A stretch of 64,000 nucleotides of DNA from Chitinophaga pinensis (lineage in GTDB: Bacteria; Bacteroidota; Bacteroidia; UKL13-3). The stretch covers positions 1 to 64,000 of the forward strand of contig CAMBSD010000006.1 in the NCBI GenBank assembly GCA_945870425.1, read 5' to 3'. The notes under the pieces were generated by a model. That model was not told the DNA's origin and did not search any database. It worked only from the letters and a program-made list of their open reading frames with translations. The position numbers and the translations under genes are program-made. Positions within the stretch are counted from its first letter, which is position 1. The number at the start of each line of letters is the position of its first letter. Positions 15,675 through 25,205 of this stretch are shown piece after piece.

Positions 15675-16502
15675 TTATTCTTGTGTGAAATTAATGGGTA
15701 AAATTAATCTTACAGGTACTTGCGTTCCATTTTGTATACCAGGTCTCCAAGTGGGCATTTCGCTTATCACCCTCATGGCTTCATCATCGCAGCCAAATCC
15801 TATGCCTTGCATGATATTGATATCACTTATGCTACCATCTGCATTCACCACAAACGATAACATGACTCTACCTGTTCGGTTGCTTTCTTTGGCTAATTTA
15901 GGATATTGCAAATTGTTAGTTATATAGTTATACATGGCCTGCATACCACCTGGGAATTCAGGCATGGTTTCTACTATGTCAAATGGTTTTTCAGGAGCTT
16001 TAAGGGTTGGGAAATTTCCTGCTTTGCCTATGCCATTTCCTCCTTGTCCAATGGTTGGCAAACTGCCAAGGCCAGCGCTCATGATACCTGAGCTGTTTTG
16101 TATAATTTGTGTACTTATGGTTGTGATGCTATTATTTTTTTTGATAGCCTTTTTGATGTCTTTATCCTTAACGATATTATTATAATCTATCACATCACTT
16201 ATCTTCTCAAATGATATATCGGGCACAATTTGAAGGTTCTCTATTTTGATCACCGCAGTTTCTATTATTTTTTTCGTATCACTTTTCAAAGCTGTTAAAG
16301 TAGGTGTTGTATTGCTTGAATGTGTTTTACCATAGACAAGGGCAAATAAAGACAATAAAATAAAGGGACTTAGAGCATAGGTCATACCCAAATTGGTGTA
16401 TTTGGCTGCATCTTTTCTCAATGCATAGGCACCATACATTTTGTTGCGGTTTTCAAATACAATCTCGTCCAGATTGTTTTTTGAAGGATTGAAAATATTC
16501 AT
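15675..16502 (-). CDS. TonB-family energy-transducing protein
   Basis: A 275-residue protein of the Bacteroidota TonB type. It has an N-terminal cytoplasmic stretch with ENRNKMYGAYALRK (about residues 17-30), which is typical of this group, one membrane helix (about 40-60) and a periplasmic linker. The C-terminal TonB domain (about 185-275) begins PEFPGGMQAMYNYITNNLQYP and ends in WRPGIQNGTQVPVRLILPI. It would pass proton-motive energy from ExbBD to outer-membrane receptors; no exbBD genes are present here. It lies 81 bases downstream of the multi-PAS kinase on the same strand. Its start codon sits in the arm of a 12-bp perfect inverted repeat. Confidence 0.9.
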   Translation of the reverse strand: MNIFNPSKNNLDEIVFENRNKMYGAYALRKDAAKYTNLGMTYALSPFILLSLFALVYGKTHSSNTTPTLTALKSDTKKIIETAVIKIENLQIVPDISFEKISDVIDYNNIVKDKDIKKAIKKNNSITTISTQIIQNSSGIMSAGLGSLPTIGQGGNGIGKAGNFPTLKAPEKPFDIVETMPEFPGGMQAMYNYITNNLQYPKLAKESNRTGRVMLSFVVNADGSISDINIMQGIGFGCDDEAMRVISEMPTWRPGIQNGTQVPVRLILPINFTQE

Positions 16503-16547
16503 AGCATAATTGATTATACCTGATAAACTTTAATCATGCTATGAATA
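16496..16547 (-). promoter_or_regulatory. start-codon-occluding inverted repeat before the TonB gene
   Basis: Perfect 12-bp arms TATTCATAGCAT (16496-16507) and ATGCTATGAATA (16536-16547) are separated by 28 bases. Inner GATTA/TAATC pairs could extend the stem. On the mRNA the TonB ATG (16500-16502) is in the 3' arm, so a folded leader would hide the start codon. It could instead be a DNA operator. No T-run follows. Confidence 0.45.
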
Positions 16548-16583
16548 GTATTATTAATTTTCTTAATGACGAAATCATGACAA

Positions 16584-19500
16584 TTAATGATCAGGCAATG
16601 AGAAGTAAAATCGGGTGCCCTTGCCTAAATCGGAATCTAACCATACATGGCCTCCTTTGTCTTCCACTATTTTTTTAACAATGGCCAATCCTACACCAGT
16701 GCTCTCAAAAGAGTCGCGTGATTGCAGGGTTTGAAATATTTGAAAAACTTTTTCGTGAAATTCAGGTGATATACCAGGTCCATTGTCTTCCACGCAAAAT
16801 TCGTGCATTTGCCCTTTAAATTGATACCTCACAAAAACTTCAGGATTTTCGTTTGAATTGTATTTAATGGCATTGCTTATATAATTGGTCAACACTTGCT
16901 CAACAGCGATGGGCTCGTTGTGTATTTTAGGCAAGTTATCCTGAACATGTATTTTGAATTTTTCTGGAACAGCTATAGAGTCCACAATCTCTTTCACCAT
17001 AAAATTCAAGTCAATATCAACTGGGTTTGGTTTCATCCTACCTGCTCTTGAATATTCTAAAATACCATTGATTAATGACTCCATTCTATTTACGCGGGTC
17101 CTAAGCAAATCAAAATTGGTTTTCACATCACCTTTCATTTGACCTTCTAAATCTTCTTCAATCCACATAGATAGGTTGTTGATGCCTCGCAATGGTGCTT
17201 TTAAATCATGAGATACAATATATGCAAATTGGTCTAGCTCTTTGTTCTTACGTTCAAGTTCATTTGTATACTCTAACAATTTGCGCTCAATTTCCTTCTG
17301 ACTAGTAATATCCTGAAGGATACCGCTAACAATAAGTTTGCCGTTTCTTTTCTCAGGAATACCTTTAGTTCGCACATCAACATAATTTCCTTTTTTAGTG
17401 ATGATTTGACCTTCTATTTCAAATGCTTCTTCCTTGTCAATAACATTCTTAAATTTTTCTAAGAAACGGGTTCTCGATTCTTCAGTATAAAATTTAAACG
17501 CCTCGTTAATGCTTAATGAAATCGGCTCATCAATTTCGTATATATTATACATTTCCTTGGCCCATTTCACAGTGTGCTTACTTACGTCAATCTCCCAACC
17601 ACCTACTTTCGCAATACGTTGCGCCTCTTCTAAGTCTTGTTGGTATTTTAAAATTTGTTCTTCAGCAAGTTTTCTTTCAGTAATATCAAAGTTAACTCCA
17701 ATTAATCGTGATGGTTGATTTTGATGGTCTTTAAATAATTTTGAAAAGGCAGCCACATGCCTTACCTCATTTACAGAATTGATTATTCTAAACTCACCTT
17801 TATAGCCATCCAAATTTTGAATAGAATATTGAACTTCTTTGTTTACCTTAATTTTATCATCAGGGTGCAATGTTTTTTCAAAAGCATCGTAATCACCCGA
17901 AAATTTATTGGGTTCTAAGTCAAAGATTTCATACATGGATTTACCCCAAATAAGTGTATTATTTGTGATATTCCAATCCCAAATACCAAGATTCGCTGCA
18001 TTGGTAGCAAGTAATAGACGTTCTTCACTTTCTCTAAGTTTTTCTTCAGCTAATTTACGCTCAGTAATATCAATACCAAAACCAATAACGTTTGTTACCG
18101 CTTCATTATTATCAACAATCGGATACATTCTACGTAACATCCATTTATTGGATCCATCCGGTTTTAGGATACTCTCCTCGTATTCATATATTTGTTTTGA
18201 ATTATAAGCTCTATTAAACACCTCTCTTCTGGCATCAGCTATTTTCGTATCTCTTCCATAATGATCGCAGTATTCGTAATCATTATGACCTATAGCCCAT
18301 GTTCGTTTTTCAGCATCCTGAATGGCTACTTCATTTATAAATAAATATTTATGATTGCTGTCAAACACAACTATATCACTTGGAATTTTATTCAAAATTC
18401 TTTCATAGAAATCTTTGAGATGTTTAATTTCTTGTTCGGCTTTTTTTCGTTCAGTAATATCCCTTGAGTTAACAACTAATCCGCCAATTTCATCATTAGA
18501 GATAAGATTATTTCCAATTGATTCAATATTTAAATAATGCCCATCTTTATGTCTAAATCTAAATTCAAATAAATCAGAAACACCTCCTTTATCAATACCT
18601 CGATTAAATTCGGCAATAACCCTTTGCATATCTTCAGGATGCACAAAATGGAGTATATCTTGATTTAAAGTTTCATCTACCGTGTAACCAAAAACCCTAT
18701 AAAAAGAAGGACTTTCATATATTATTTTCCCTTCTTTTGATAATACGGTGGTAATATCTGTGGCATTTTGTACAAGAGACCTAAAGCGGTTTTCGCTTTG
18801 CTCAAGTTTTTGTTGAACCATTTTGCGCTCAGTGATATCTCGTATGGTAGCTATGATGAGCTCTTGACCTTCGATTTTTGCATATTTTATGCTTGCTTCT
18901 ACCGGGAAAGTGCTGCCATCAGATCTAATATTTTCACCTTCTAATAGCAGTTCGGATTTTTCTTTTACCTCTGCAAAATGTTTTTGCCAATCCTTTTTAG
19001 TTTGAAATATCTTCTCTATCTCCATCATAGTGGAGCCTATAATTTCTTCCTTTTTTTTGCCTAAATTTTTTGCATGTGTTTGATTCACATAAACTAGTTT
19101 TCCGTCCCAATCAGCTACAGATATGGCATCACTAATTCGCTCTGTAATTTGGTTGTAGAGTAATATTTGTTTTTCACGTTCTTTGATATTTGTAATATCA
19201 GTTAAAACGCCAATAATATATTTACCACCTGCATTTTTGAGACAACTTTTCTTAACTAAAAGAATTTTAGTTTCGTTTTTTTCATCTACAAAAATACCTT
19301 CATTTAAAAAGTCAATTTTGGTTGCAAATTGTTTTTCGTCTTCACTAATATATTGGTTGCCTAATTCCTCCCCAAGAAACTCAACCTCTGTTTTGCCAAT
19401 AATATCCTCTTTCTTTTTGTTGATTAATTTGCAATAGGCTTCATTTGCAATTACCCATCTATGATTTCTATCTTTTGCAAATACGGGATTAGGAATAGAA

Positions 19501-21356
19501 TTAAGGATTGAATCTAGGAAATTATTGTTTGAAATAATTTCATCTTGCGCCATTTTAAGTGCTGTTATTTCCCTTGCTATGGCTTGGTATCCAACAAGTC
19601 TTCCATTCTTATAAATGGATTGAACATTTTGTCCAATCCATTTTACTTTATGGTCTTTGGTTACAATAGGAAACTCGTGGTAAAGTACGTCATTTTCATG
19701 TTCCTTTTTTCTAAGATAAACTTCGGTTACCACTTTTTTGAAATCGTCTCTTACCAAATCAAGATACCTCATGTTAAGTAGTTCTTGATTGGAAAATCCT
19801 GTAATGCTGGATGAAACTTCATTTACGTAAGTGAATTTTCCTTGTGTGTCAGAATTATAAAAAATGTCAGAAGCTGATTCAATTAATAATCTAAATTTTC
19901 CTTCGCTTTCTTTTAATTTTGATTCAGCTTCGTATCGCTCAAATGCGCCTCCCAAACTGTTAGCAAAATTTTGAAGTAAACCAATTTCAGTATTACTCCA
20001 TGATTTTTCATAACTTACTACATCAAACCCAATAAAGCCCCAATAATTACCGCTAACCATGATAGGAACTAATAATACCGAGACAATATTTTGTGGTAAT
20101 AGCTGTGCTTGCTCAGTTTCAGGAAAACTGCTTGTTAAACCCCCAATATAATTTCCTTTAACAAAATTAGTATACCATCTCTCATAGCCTAGTTCTTGGT
20201 AGGATAACTTTTGATGTTTTGAAGCATAAGTAAAATAGCTTTTCTTTAAATTGTCAAAGGTATACCTGTGGCTGAATACTGGACTTTCATTCCGTAAATA
20301 CTCATTTTGAAAAATAGTTATTTTATCAATGGAAATATTTTCAATTAGATTTTTTAATATTTTCTCAATGGCATTATTAAAATCATTGTTAGTTAGTAAT
20401 TCAGACGATGCAAAATTGATGGCTTGTAATAACTTTTCATTTTCTTGCAGTCGATGTTCTACTTCCTTTCTTTCTGTGATATCAGTCTCTATAGCTATGA
20501 AACCTATATGGTTTTTATTGCCATCGTACATGGGTGTAATTGCTGTTGACAGCCAATATCCTTTGCCAGATTTTGAATAATTATAAATTTCGCAATTACA
20601 TTCTGATAATGAAGTTATGGCATCGCTAATTAGCTTTTTTGTATTCGGGTCAGTCTTTTCCCCATGCAATAATGTACCGGGCTTTTTTCCTATTATTTCT
20701 TCCGTACTATATTCTGTTAAGCGAGAAAATCCTTTGTTAATCCAAATGATAGTTCCATCTTGGTCTGAAACACTTACTGCACTATGCGTATTCTCTGCTA
20801 TTAAGGCTAGTTTAGTAATTTCCTCTTCAAATGATTTTCTTTTTGTGATATCATATGATATCGACATAAATTGAATGGGAAGACCAAGGTTATTATTAAA
20901 AGGAATGATTACAGTATCTAACCAGAAATATTGCCCATCTTTATTTTTATCTTTAATTTCGCCTTTCCATACCTCACCAGCTAGTATGGTATCCCACATT
21001 TCTGAAAAAAAATCTTTACTGTGGTAATTTGAGTTAATTTTTTTGTGAGATGAGCCTATAAGTTCGGCATCATTATAACCTGATATGTCGCAAAAATTTT
21101 GATTTACATAAGTTATTTTTCCTTTTATATCGGTAGTGGCAACAATTACTGCAGTATTTACAGCCCATTTTAGATCATTTAATTCTTTAAAAGATTCTTT
21201 GGAGCTTAATTCAAGTGTTCTTTCTAGTTGATCGTAATCGTTCTGAAATTGATGATAAGTCTGATTAATAATTTGAATTAAACTATCTATATCTTCAGTA
21301 TATTTAGAATCCTCTCCAAAAAGTCTTATCAGTTGTCGTTTTAGTAAGCGATGCAT
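16584..21356 (-). CDS. soluble multi-PAS/GAF sensor histidine kinase
   Basis: A 1590-residue cytoplasmic kinase with no membrane helix or signal peptide. After a short coiled region it has two PAS domains (about residues 60-300), a GAF domain (about 310-465), and seven more PAS domains. Most PAS domains end in the DITERK-type linker helix. The kinase core starts with the H-box VSHDLKAPLRG (phospho-His about 1380). It then has the N-box NYISNAIKYNSNEN, G1 EDNGPGIS and G2 STGVGLAIVKK. The kinase is complete but carries no receiver domain, so its partner is elsewhere. The upstream hybrid kinase gene ends 12 bases before it, indicating one operon. Confidence 0.92.
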   Translation of the reverse strand: MHRLLKRQLIRLFGEDSKYTEDIDSLIQIINQTYHQFQNDYDQLERTLELSSKESFKELNDLKWAVNTAVIVATTDIKGKITYVNQNFCDISGYNDAELIGSSHKKINSNYHSKDFFSEMWDTILAGEVWKGEIKDKNKDGQYFWLDTVIIPFNNNLGLPIQFMSISYDITKRKSFEEEITKLALIAENTHSAVSVSDQDGTIIWINKGFSRLTEYSTEEIIGKKPGTLLHGEKTDPNTKKLISDAITSLSECNCEIYNYSKSGKGYWLSTAITPMYDGNKNHIGFIAIETDITERKEVEHRLQENEKLLQAINFASSELLTNNDFNNAIEKILKNLIENISIDKITIFQNEYLRNESPVFSHRYTFDNLKKSYFTYASKHQKLSYQELGYERWYTNFVKGNYIGGLTSSFPETEQAQLLPQNIVSVLLVPIMVSGNYWGFIGFDVVSYEKSWSNTEIGLLQNFANSLGGAFERYEAESKLKESEGKFRLLIESASDIFYNSDTQGKFTYVNEVSSSITGFSNQELLNMRYLDLVRDDFKKVVTEVYLRKKEHENDVLYHEFPIVTKDHKVKWIGQNVQSIYKNGRLVGYQAIAREITALKMAQDEIISNNNFLDSILNSIPNPVFAKDRNHRWVIANEAYCKLINKKKEDIIGKTEVEFLGEELGNQYISEDEKQFATKIDFLNEGIFVDEKNETKILLVKKSCLKNAGGKYIIGVLTDITNIKEREKQILLYNQITERISDAISVADWDGKLVYVNQTHAKNLGKKKEEIIGSTMMEIEKIFQTKKDWQKHFAEVKEKSELLLEGENIRSDGSTFPVEASIKYAKIEGQELIIATIRDITERKMVQQKLEQSENRFRSLVQNATDITTVLSKEGKIIYESPSFYRVFGYTVDETLNQDILHFVHPEDMQRVIAEFNRGIDKGGVSDLFEFRFRHKDGHYLNIESIGNNLISNDEIGGLVVNSRDITERKKAEQEIKHLKDFYERILNKIPSDIVVFDSNHKYLFINEVAIQDAEKRTWAIGHNDYEYCDHYGRDTKIADARREVFNRAYNSKQIYEYEESILKPDGSNKWMLRRMYPIVDNNEAVTNVIGFGIDITERKLAEEKLRESEERLLLATNAANLGIWDWNITNNTLIWGKSMYEIFDLEPNKFSGDYDAFEKTLHPDDKIKVNKEVQYSIQNLDGYKGEFRIINSVNEVRHVAAFSKLFKDHQNQPSRLIGVNFDITERKLAEEQILKYQQDLEEAQRIAKVGGWEIDVSKHTVKWAKEMYNIYEIDEPISLSINEAFKFYTEESRTRFLEKFKNVIDKEEAFEIEGQIITKKGNYVDVRTKGIPEKRNGKLIVSGILQDITSQKEIERKLLEYTNELERKNKELDQFAYIVSHDLKAPLRGINNLSMWIEEDLEGQMKGDVKTNFDLLRTRVNRMESLINGILEYSRAGRMKPNPVDIDLNFMVKEIVDSIAVPEKFKIHVQDNLPKIHNEPIAVEQVLTNYISNAIKYNSNENPEVFVRYQFKGQMHEFCVEDNGPGISPEFHEKVFQIFQTLQSRDSFESTGVGLAIVKKIVEDKGGHVWLDSDLGKGTRFYFSLPDH

Positions 21357-21368
21357 CTTTTTTCTCTC

Positions 21369-24300
21369 TTAGTCTAATTGATAACCATGTTTTGTTAGTT
21401 TCACAAATAAATCATCTTGTTTGAATGGTTTAGATATGAAATCATTCATTCCACATTCCAATGCCTTTCTTTTTATTTCCGGAAAAGCATCGGCAGTCAA
21501 GGCAATGATAGGTACATGATGATTGAGTACTTTTGAGTTCTTATCTCTTATTATCTTGGTAGCTTCATATCCATCCATTAATGGCATCTGTAAGTCCATC
21601 AAAATTACATCATAGCTTTTCTGGCTCAAGATTTCAATTGCTTCTACTCCATTGTTAACTGTGTCAACATAGGCATTCCATTTATGTAAGATTTGTTTGG
21701 CTACAATTTGATTCATGTTATTGTCTTCAACTACCAATATTTTCAGATCAGTTAAATCTTTCAAATTAGAAACTACTTTTTTAAATTTATGAAGTTTTCT
21801 GCTAATACCAAATGGTAAATCTAAAATAAATTTAGATCCAACTCCTAATTCACTTTCAACCTTTATTTTCCCATGCTGCAATCCGACTAGTCTCTTGGAG
21901 ATTGTTAATCCAAGCCCAGTACCACCATATTTGCGGGTAATTACATTACTTTCTTGGGTGAAGCTTTCAAATATGGTTTCAATTTTAGAGGGTGCTATGC
22001 CAATTCCTGTATCTGCTATTTTGAAAGCTAATTGTATAGAGTTATCTTCAATGTTTAAGATGTCAACACCGAAAGTGATACCCCCTTTTTCTGTAAACTT
22101 AATGGCATTGTTTATTAAATTTACTAAAATTTGATTTAATCTATAAGGATCCCCTATCAGCTGTTGAGGAAGATTTTCATCAATATTAATTTCAAAGTAA
22201 ATACCCTTCTGTGAAGTCTTAAGCAAAAAAGTTTTTACTAAATTGTCAAGTAATTCTGTTACATCAAACTCTATATGCTCAAGTTCAACCTTGCCAGCTT
22301 CGATTTTACTAAAGTCTAAAATATCATTAATTATCACCAATAGATTATCAGCAGAGTGTTTAATAATGTTTAAGTTATCTTTGAATTTTATGTCAATATT
22401 ATCGCCAAGTAAAATATCAGTTATACCCACAATGGCATTCATAGGGGTTCTTATTTCATGACTCATATTGGTTAAAAAGAGCATTTTTGCTTTTTCAGAT
22501 GATTCGGCCACCAGCTTTGCGTGAATTAGTTCTTGCTCATTTTTTTTGTTTTGAGAAATATTTATTGCCACACAAGTAGCTGTTTTTTTATCTTGTTTGA
22601 AATTTTCTGAGTAGGGTGAAAATCTTATTTCATATGTAATCTCTTTACCAAATTTTGTAAATGATAATTCAACAGACTCTTGTGATTGATGAGCAAAGCA
22701 ATTATGGATGGCCTGGTTAATTTTTTGTTTGTATTGCTCTGGAAGCTGATCAACCAGTCTTTCATTGTTAGTTAGGTTTATATCAAGGTGATTGTTTTTT
22801 TCATTCACAAAAGATTCAACTACAAATCCTTTATCGTCAATAATAAATGGAATAATGGGTAACGAACCTCCTAAGTTTTTTAATTGCTCTTGTTTCTGAT
22901 GAATCAGCTTTGATGACTTTGATTGAGTAACTATAAAAATGTAGGCCCCAATTAGAAGAAGAATAACTAAAATAGATATAGGTATTACATATAATTTAGA
23001 GAGATAAAATGGGTAAGGAATAAGAATTTCTAGTTCTGTAATATTGTTATCGTATTGATTAGGCAATTCGCTATGTGAACGAATCTCAAAACGATGCTTT
23101 CCATAGTTCAATTCTTGAATACTAATATCTCCAATTGTATTTGCTTGCCATTTCCCCCCATCAATTCTCCACATAGCACTAATTTTACTGTTATTCAATA
23201 TCATGTTTTTCGACAGGGCTTTCCAATGAATAAATAAACTTCTGCCTACCGATATTTTTCCTGTAATTTCAATAATCGGATGAGATTCATTTATTCGTTT
23301 AAGATTGAAAACATTTAGGCCACCTCCATATGTTCCTATTAGAATTTTGTTATTTTTATATTTTATAGGCCAAGACGCCTGACCTGAAAGCCCTTCGGCA
23401 GAGCCGATTTTATAAAACAAGCCATTTTGATATGCTGTTAAGAATTCTTTACCACCATACCATAGTGTATTATTGCTGTCAAATTCAATATCACAATAAT
23501 CGAGAGGAAAATCTATGTTATTTTCAATACTTACAGATATTAAGCTGTCATGATTCTTTAGCATCGAAATGCCAGCACCTGCAGAAGCAAACCAAATGTT
23601 TCCATATTTATCACTGGCAATATCACTTACCTTACCAATAATATTTTCTCCAATCTTTGACCACTTTCTTATGTTATAATTATTATCTACTTTAATTAAA
23701 TCTGAATTTGTTCCTAACCAAACCGTACCATTCTTTTCAAATAGCATCGAATAGAGTCTTGTGCCATTTGTTAGTATTTTATTAATGGGTGTGATTTGTT
23801 CAAATTTACCATTTGCAAGCTTGTATACCCCGACAGTTCTATTTTTATTAGGGTCGCGGTTATCGAAAACTGAAAACCATAAGTCTCCATTCGTATCCTT
23901 CCATATTTTATGAACACATTTATCTGTAAAACCGTTTGCTAGGCCTATTCGAGAGAATCTTGAACCATCAAACTTATAGGTGCTATTTTCTTGAACTCCG
24001 CTCCCAATCCAAATATTCCCTTTCTTATCCTGGTTAATAGTTGTGATGTCTTGAATAGTAATTCCAAGAATATCATTTATGTCTGTGTGCCTATTTTTAT
24101 TATCAATTTTGGTAAGACCTCTGTATTTTGCCAACCATGTATTTTTATAACTATCAATAAAAATATCATAAATAGCATTTGTTTCGTATGTATTTCCTAC
24201 ATCAATTTTTTTGCATTTTGTTTCGTTGGTATTATAACAGAGTAATTTGTTGATGCATCCAATCCAAATATTTCCATCAGGAGAAAACTGAATAAAACAC

Positions 24301-25205
24301 TTGTTATAATAATTTTCAAAAATACCCGATTCATTCCATTCATTATTTTGTTTGATAAGAATTTTTCCAATATCAGAAAGTGCCATGATACTTCCATCTT
24401 TGTCAACATCAAAACTCTTGCATAAATTACTTGAAAAAGGGTTTTCTCTTGATAGTTTTCCGTCTTTTGTGTAAGTATAAATGCCATTTAAGGTATAGTT
24501 GCTATTTAAACAGAAATACAAATTACCCTTGTTATCTACTTGGCTATTTATTAATTGTGCCGACCAATTTAGTCTTTCTGTGATAGGTTTTAAAATTCCT
24601 TTTTGAGACAATGAGAATATTTGACGTTCATCATTAAAAAGCATACTATTATCTCTATTTTGAAGTAATCGAACAGAGCCTGCATTTTGAACATTGTTGA
24701 GCTTTTTTAAGACACTGTATTTTTTTCCTTTTTTTTGAATTAATTTTATTTCCGCATAATTATTTCCAACATGGCAAATGAAATATTCGCTTCCATCTGG
24801 TAATAATGCATAATCTATTATGCGCTGAACTTTATTGTCAATTGTATATAATAACTTTCTATATTTATTGTTTTTAATTTCGTAAAGTGTATCAAGGTAT
24901 AAGCAAATTAAGGTGTTTTCATCTTTCTCTCGAATGGTTAGGTTTTGATTACCTATTCTGTTTGAATGAATGAATTTAATGTTATTCCATTTGTAGCCAT
25001 CAAACTTCGCAATGCCGCTCTTTGTGCCCAGCCACGTGGTACCATTCTTTTGAACATATATTCCATAGGTTTTCCCTTCAGGCAAACCTTCATTTTGTCC
25101 AAATGACACTATTCTCCAAGGTTCATTATATTGTATGGCACTTGCATGCCTAGGAGCTAAGCTTGCAAATAAAATAAAGAATAAATATATATACCTTAAT
25201 TGCAT
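21369..25205 (-). CDS. propeller-type hybrid sensor kinase/response regulator
   Basis: A 1278-residue protein. A signal peptide (cut near SAIQ) leads into a periplasmic two-component-regulator propeller of about 620 residues with repeated W-(I/L/F)-G-(T/S/C) blades such as GTTWLGTKSGIAKFDG and GNIWIGSG. A Y_Y_Y-type immunoglobulin-like domain follows (about 640-725), then one membrane helix (about 740-762) and a PAS-like segment. The kinase has H-box NMSHEIRTPMNA, N-box NLINNAIKFTEKGG and GGTGLGLTISK. A C-terminal receiver has VVEDNNMNQ, DLQMPLMDG (phospho-Asp about 1202) and SKPF. Unlike many propeller hybrids it has no AraC-type DNA-binding domain, so output is phosphotransfer. Its ATG overlaps the FIST stop by one base. 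Confidence 0.93.
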   Translation of the reverse strand: MQLRYIYLFFILFASLAPRHASAIQYNEPWRIVSFGQNEGLPEGKTYGIYVQKNGTTWLGTKSGIAKFDGYKWNNIKFIHSNRIGNQNLTIREKDENTLICLYLDTLYEIKNNKYRKLLYTIDNKVQRIIDYALLPDGSEYFICHVGNNYAEIKLIQKKGKKYSVLKKLNNVQNAGSVRLLQNRDNSMLFNDERQIFSLSQKGILKPITERLNWSAQLINSQVDNKGNLYFCLNSNYTLNGIYTYTKDGKLSRENPFSSNLCKSFDVDKDGSIMALSDIGKILIKQNNEWNESGIFENYYNKCFIQFSPDGNIWIGCINKLLCYNTNETKCKKIDVGNTYETNAIYDIFIDSYKNTWLAKYRGLTKIDNKNRHTDINDILGITIQDITTINQDKKGNIWIGSGVQENSTYKFDGSRFSRIGLANGFTDKCVHKIWKDTNGDLWFSVFDNRDPNKNRTVGVYKLANGKFEQITPINKILTNGTRLYSMLFEKNGTVWLGTNSDLIKVDNNYNIRKWSKIGENIIGKVSDIASDKYGNIWFASAGAGISMLKNHDSLISVSIENNIDFPLDYCDIEFDSNNTLWYGGKEFLTAYQNGLFYKIGSAEGLSGQASWPIKYKNNKILIGTYGGGLNVFNLKRINESHPIIEITGKISVGRSLFIHWKALSKNMILNNSKISAMWRIDGGKWQANTIGDISIQELNYGKHRFEIRSHSELPNQYDNNITELEILIPYPFYLSKLYVIPISILVILLLIGAYIFIVTQSKSSKLIHQKQEQLKNLGGSLPIIPFIIDDKGFVVESFVNEKNNHLDINLTNNERLVDQLPEQYKQKINQAIHNCFAHQSQESVELSFTKFGKEITYEIRFSPYSENFKQDKKTATCVAINISQNKKNEQELIHAKLVAESSEKAKMLFLTNMSHEIRTPMNAIVGITDILLGDNIDIKFKDNLNIIKHSADNLLVIINDILDFSKIEAGKVELEHIEFDVTELLDNLVKTFLLKTSQKGIYFEINIDENLPQQLIGDPYRLNQILVNLINNAIKFTEKGGITFGVDILNIEDNSIQLAFKIADTGIGIAPSKIETIFESFTQESNVITRKYGGTGLGLTISKRLVGLQHGKIKVESELGVGSKFILDLPFGISRKLHKFKKVVSNLKDLTDLKILVVEDNNMNQIVAKQILHKWNAYVDTVNNGVEAIEILSQKSYDVILMDLQMPLMDGYEATKIIRDKNSKVLNHHVPIIALTADAFPEIKRKALECGMNDFISKPFKQDDLFVKLTKHGYQLD

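Noticed and set aside
15634-15927. 97-codon frame antisense to the TonB gene
   Set aside because: It mirrors the conserved TonB C-terminal domain, which is clearly the coding strand.
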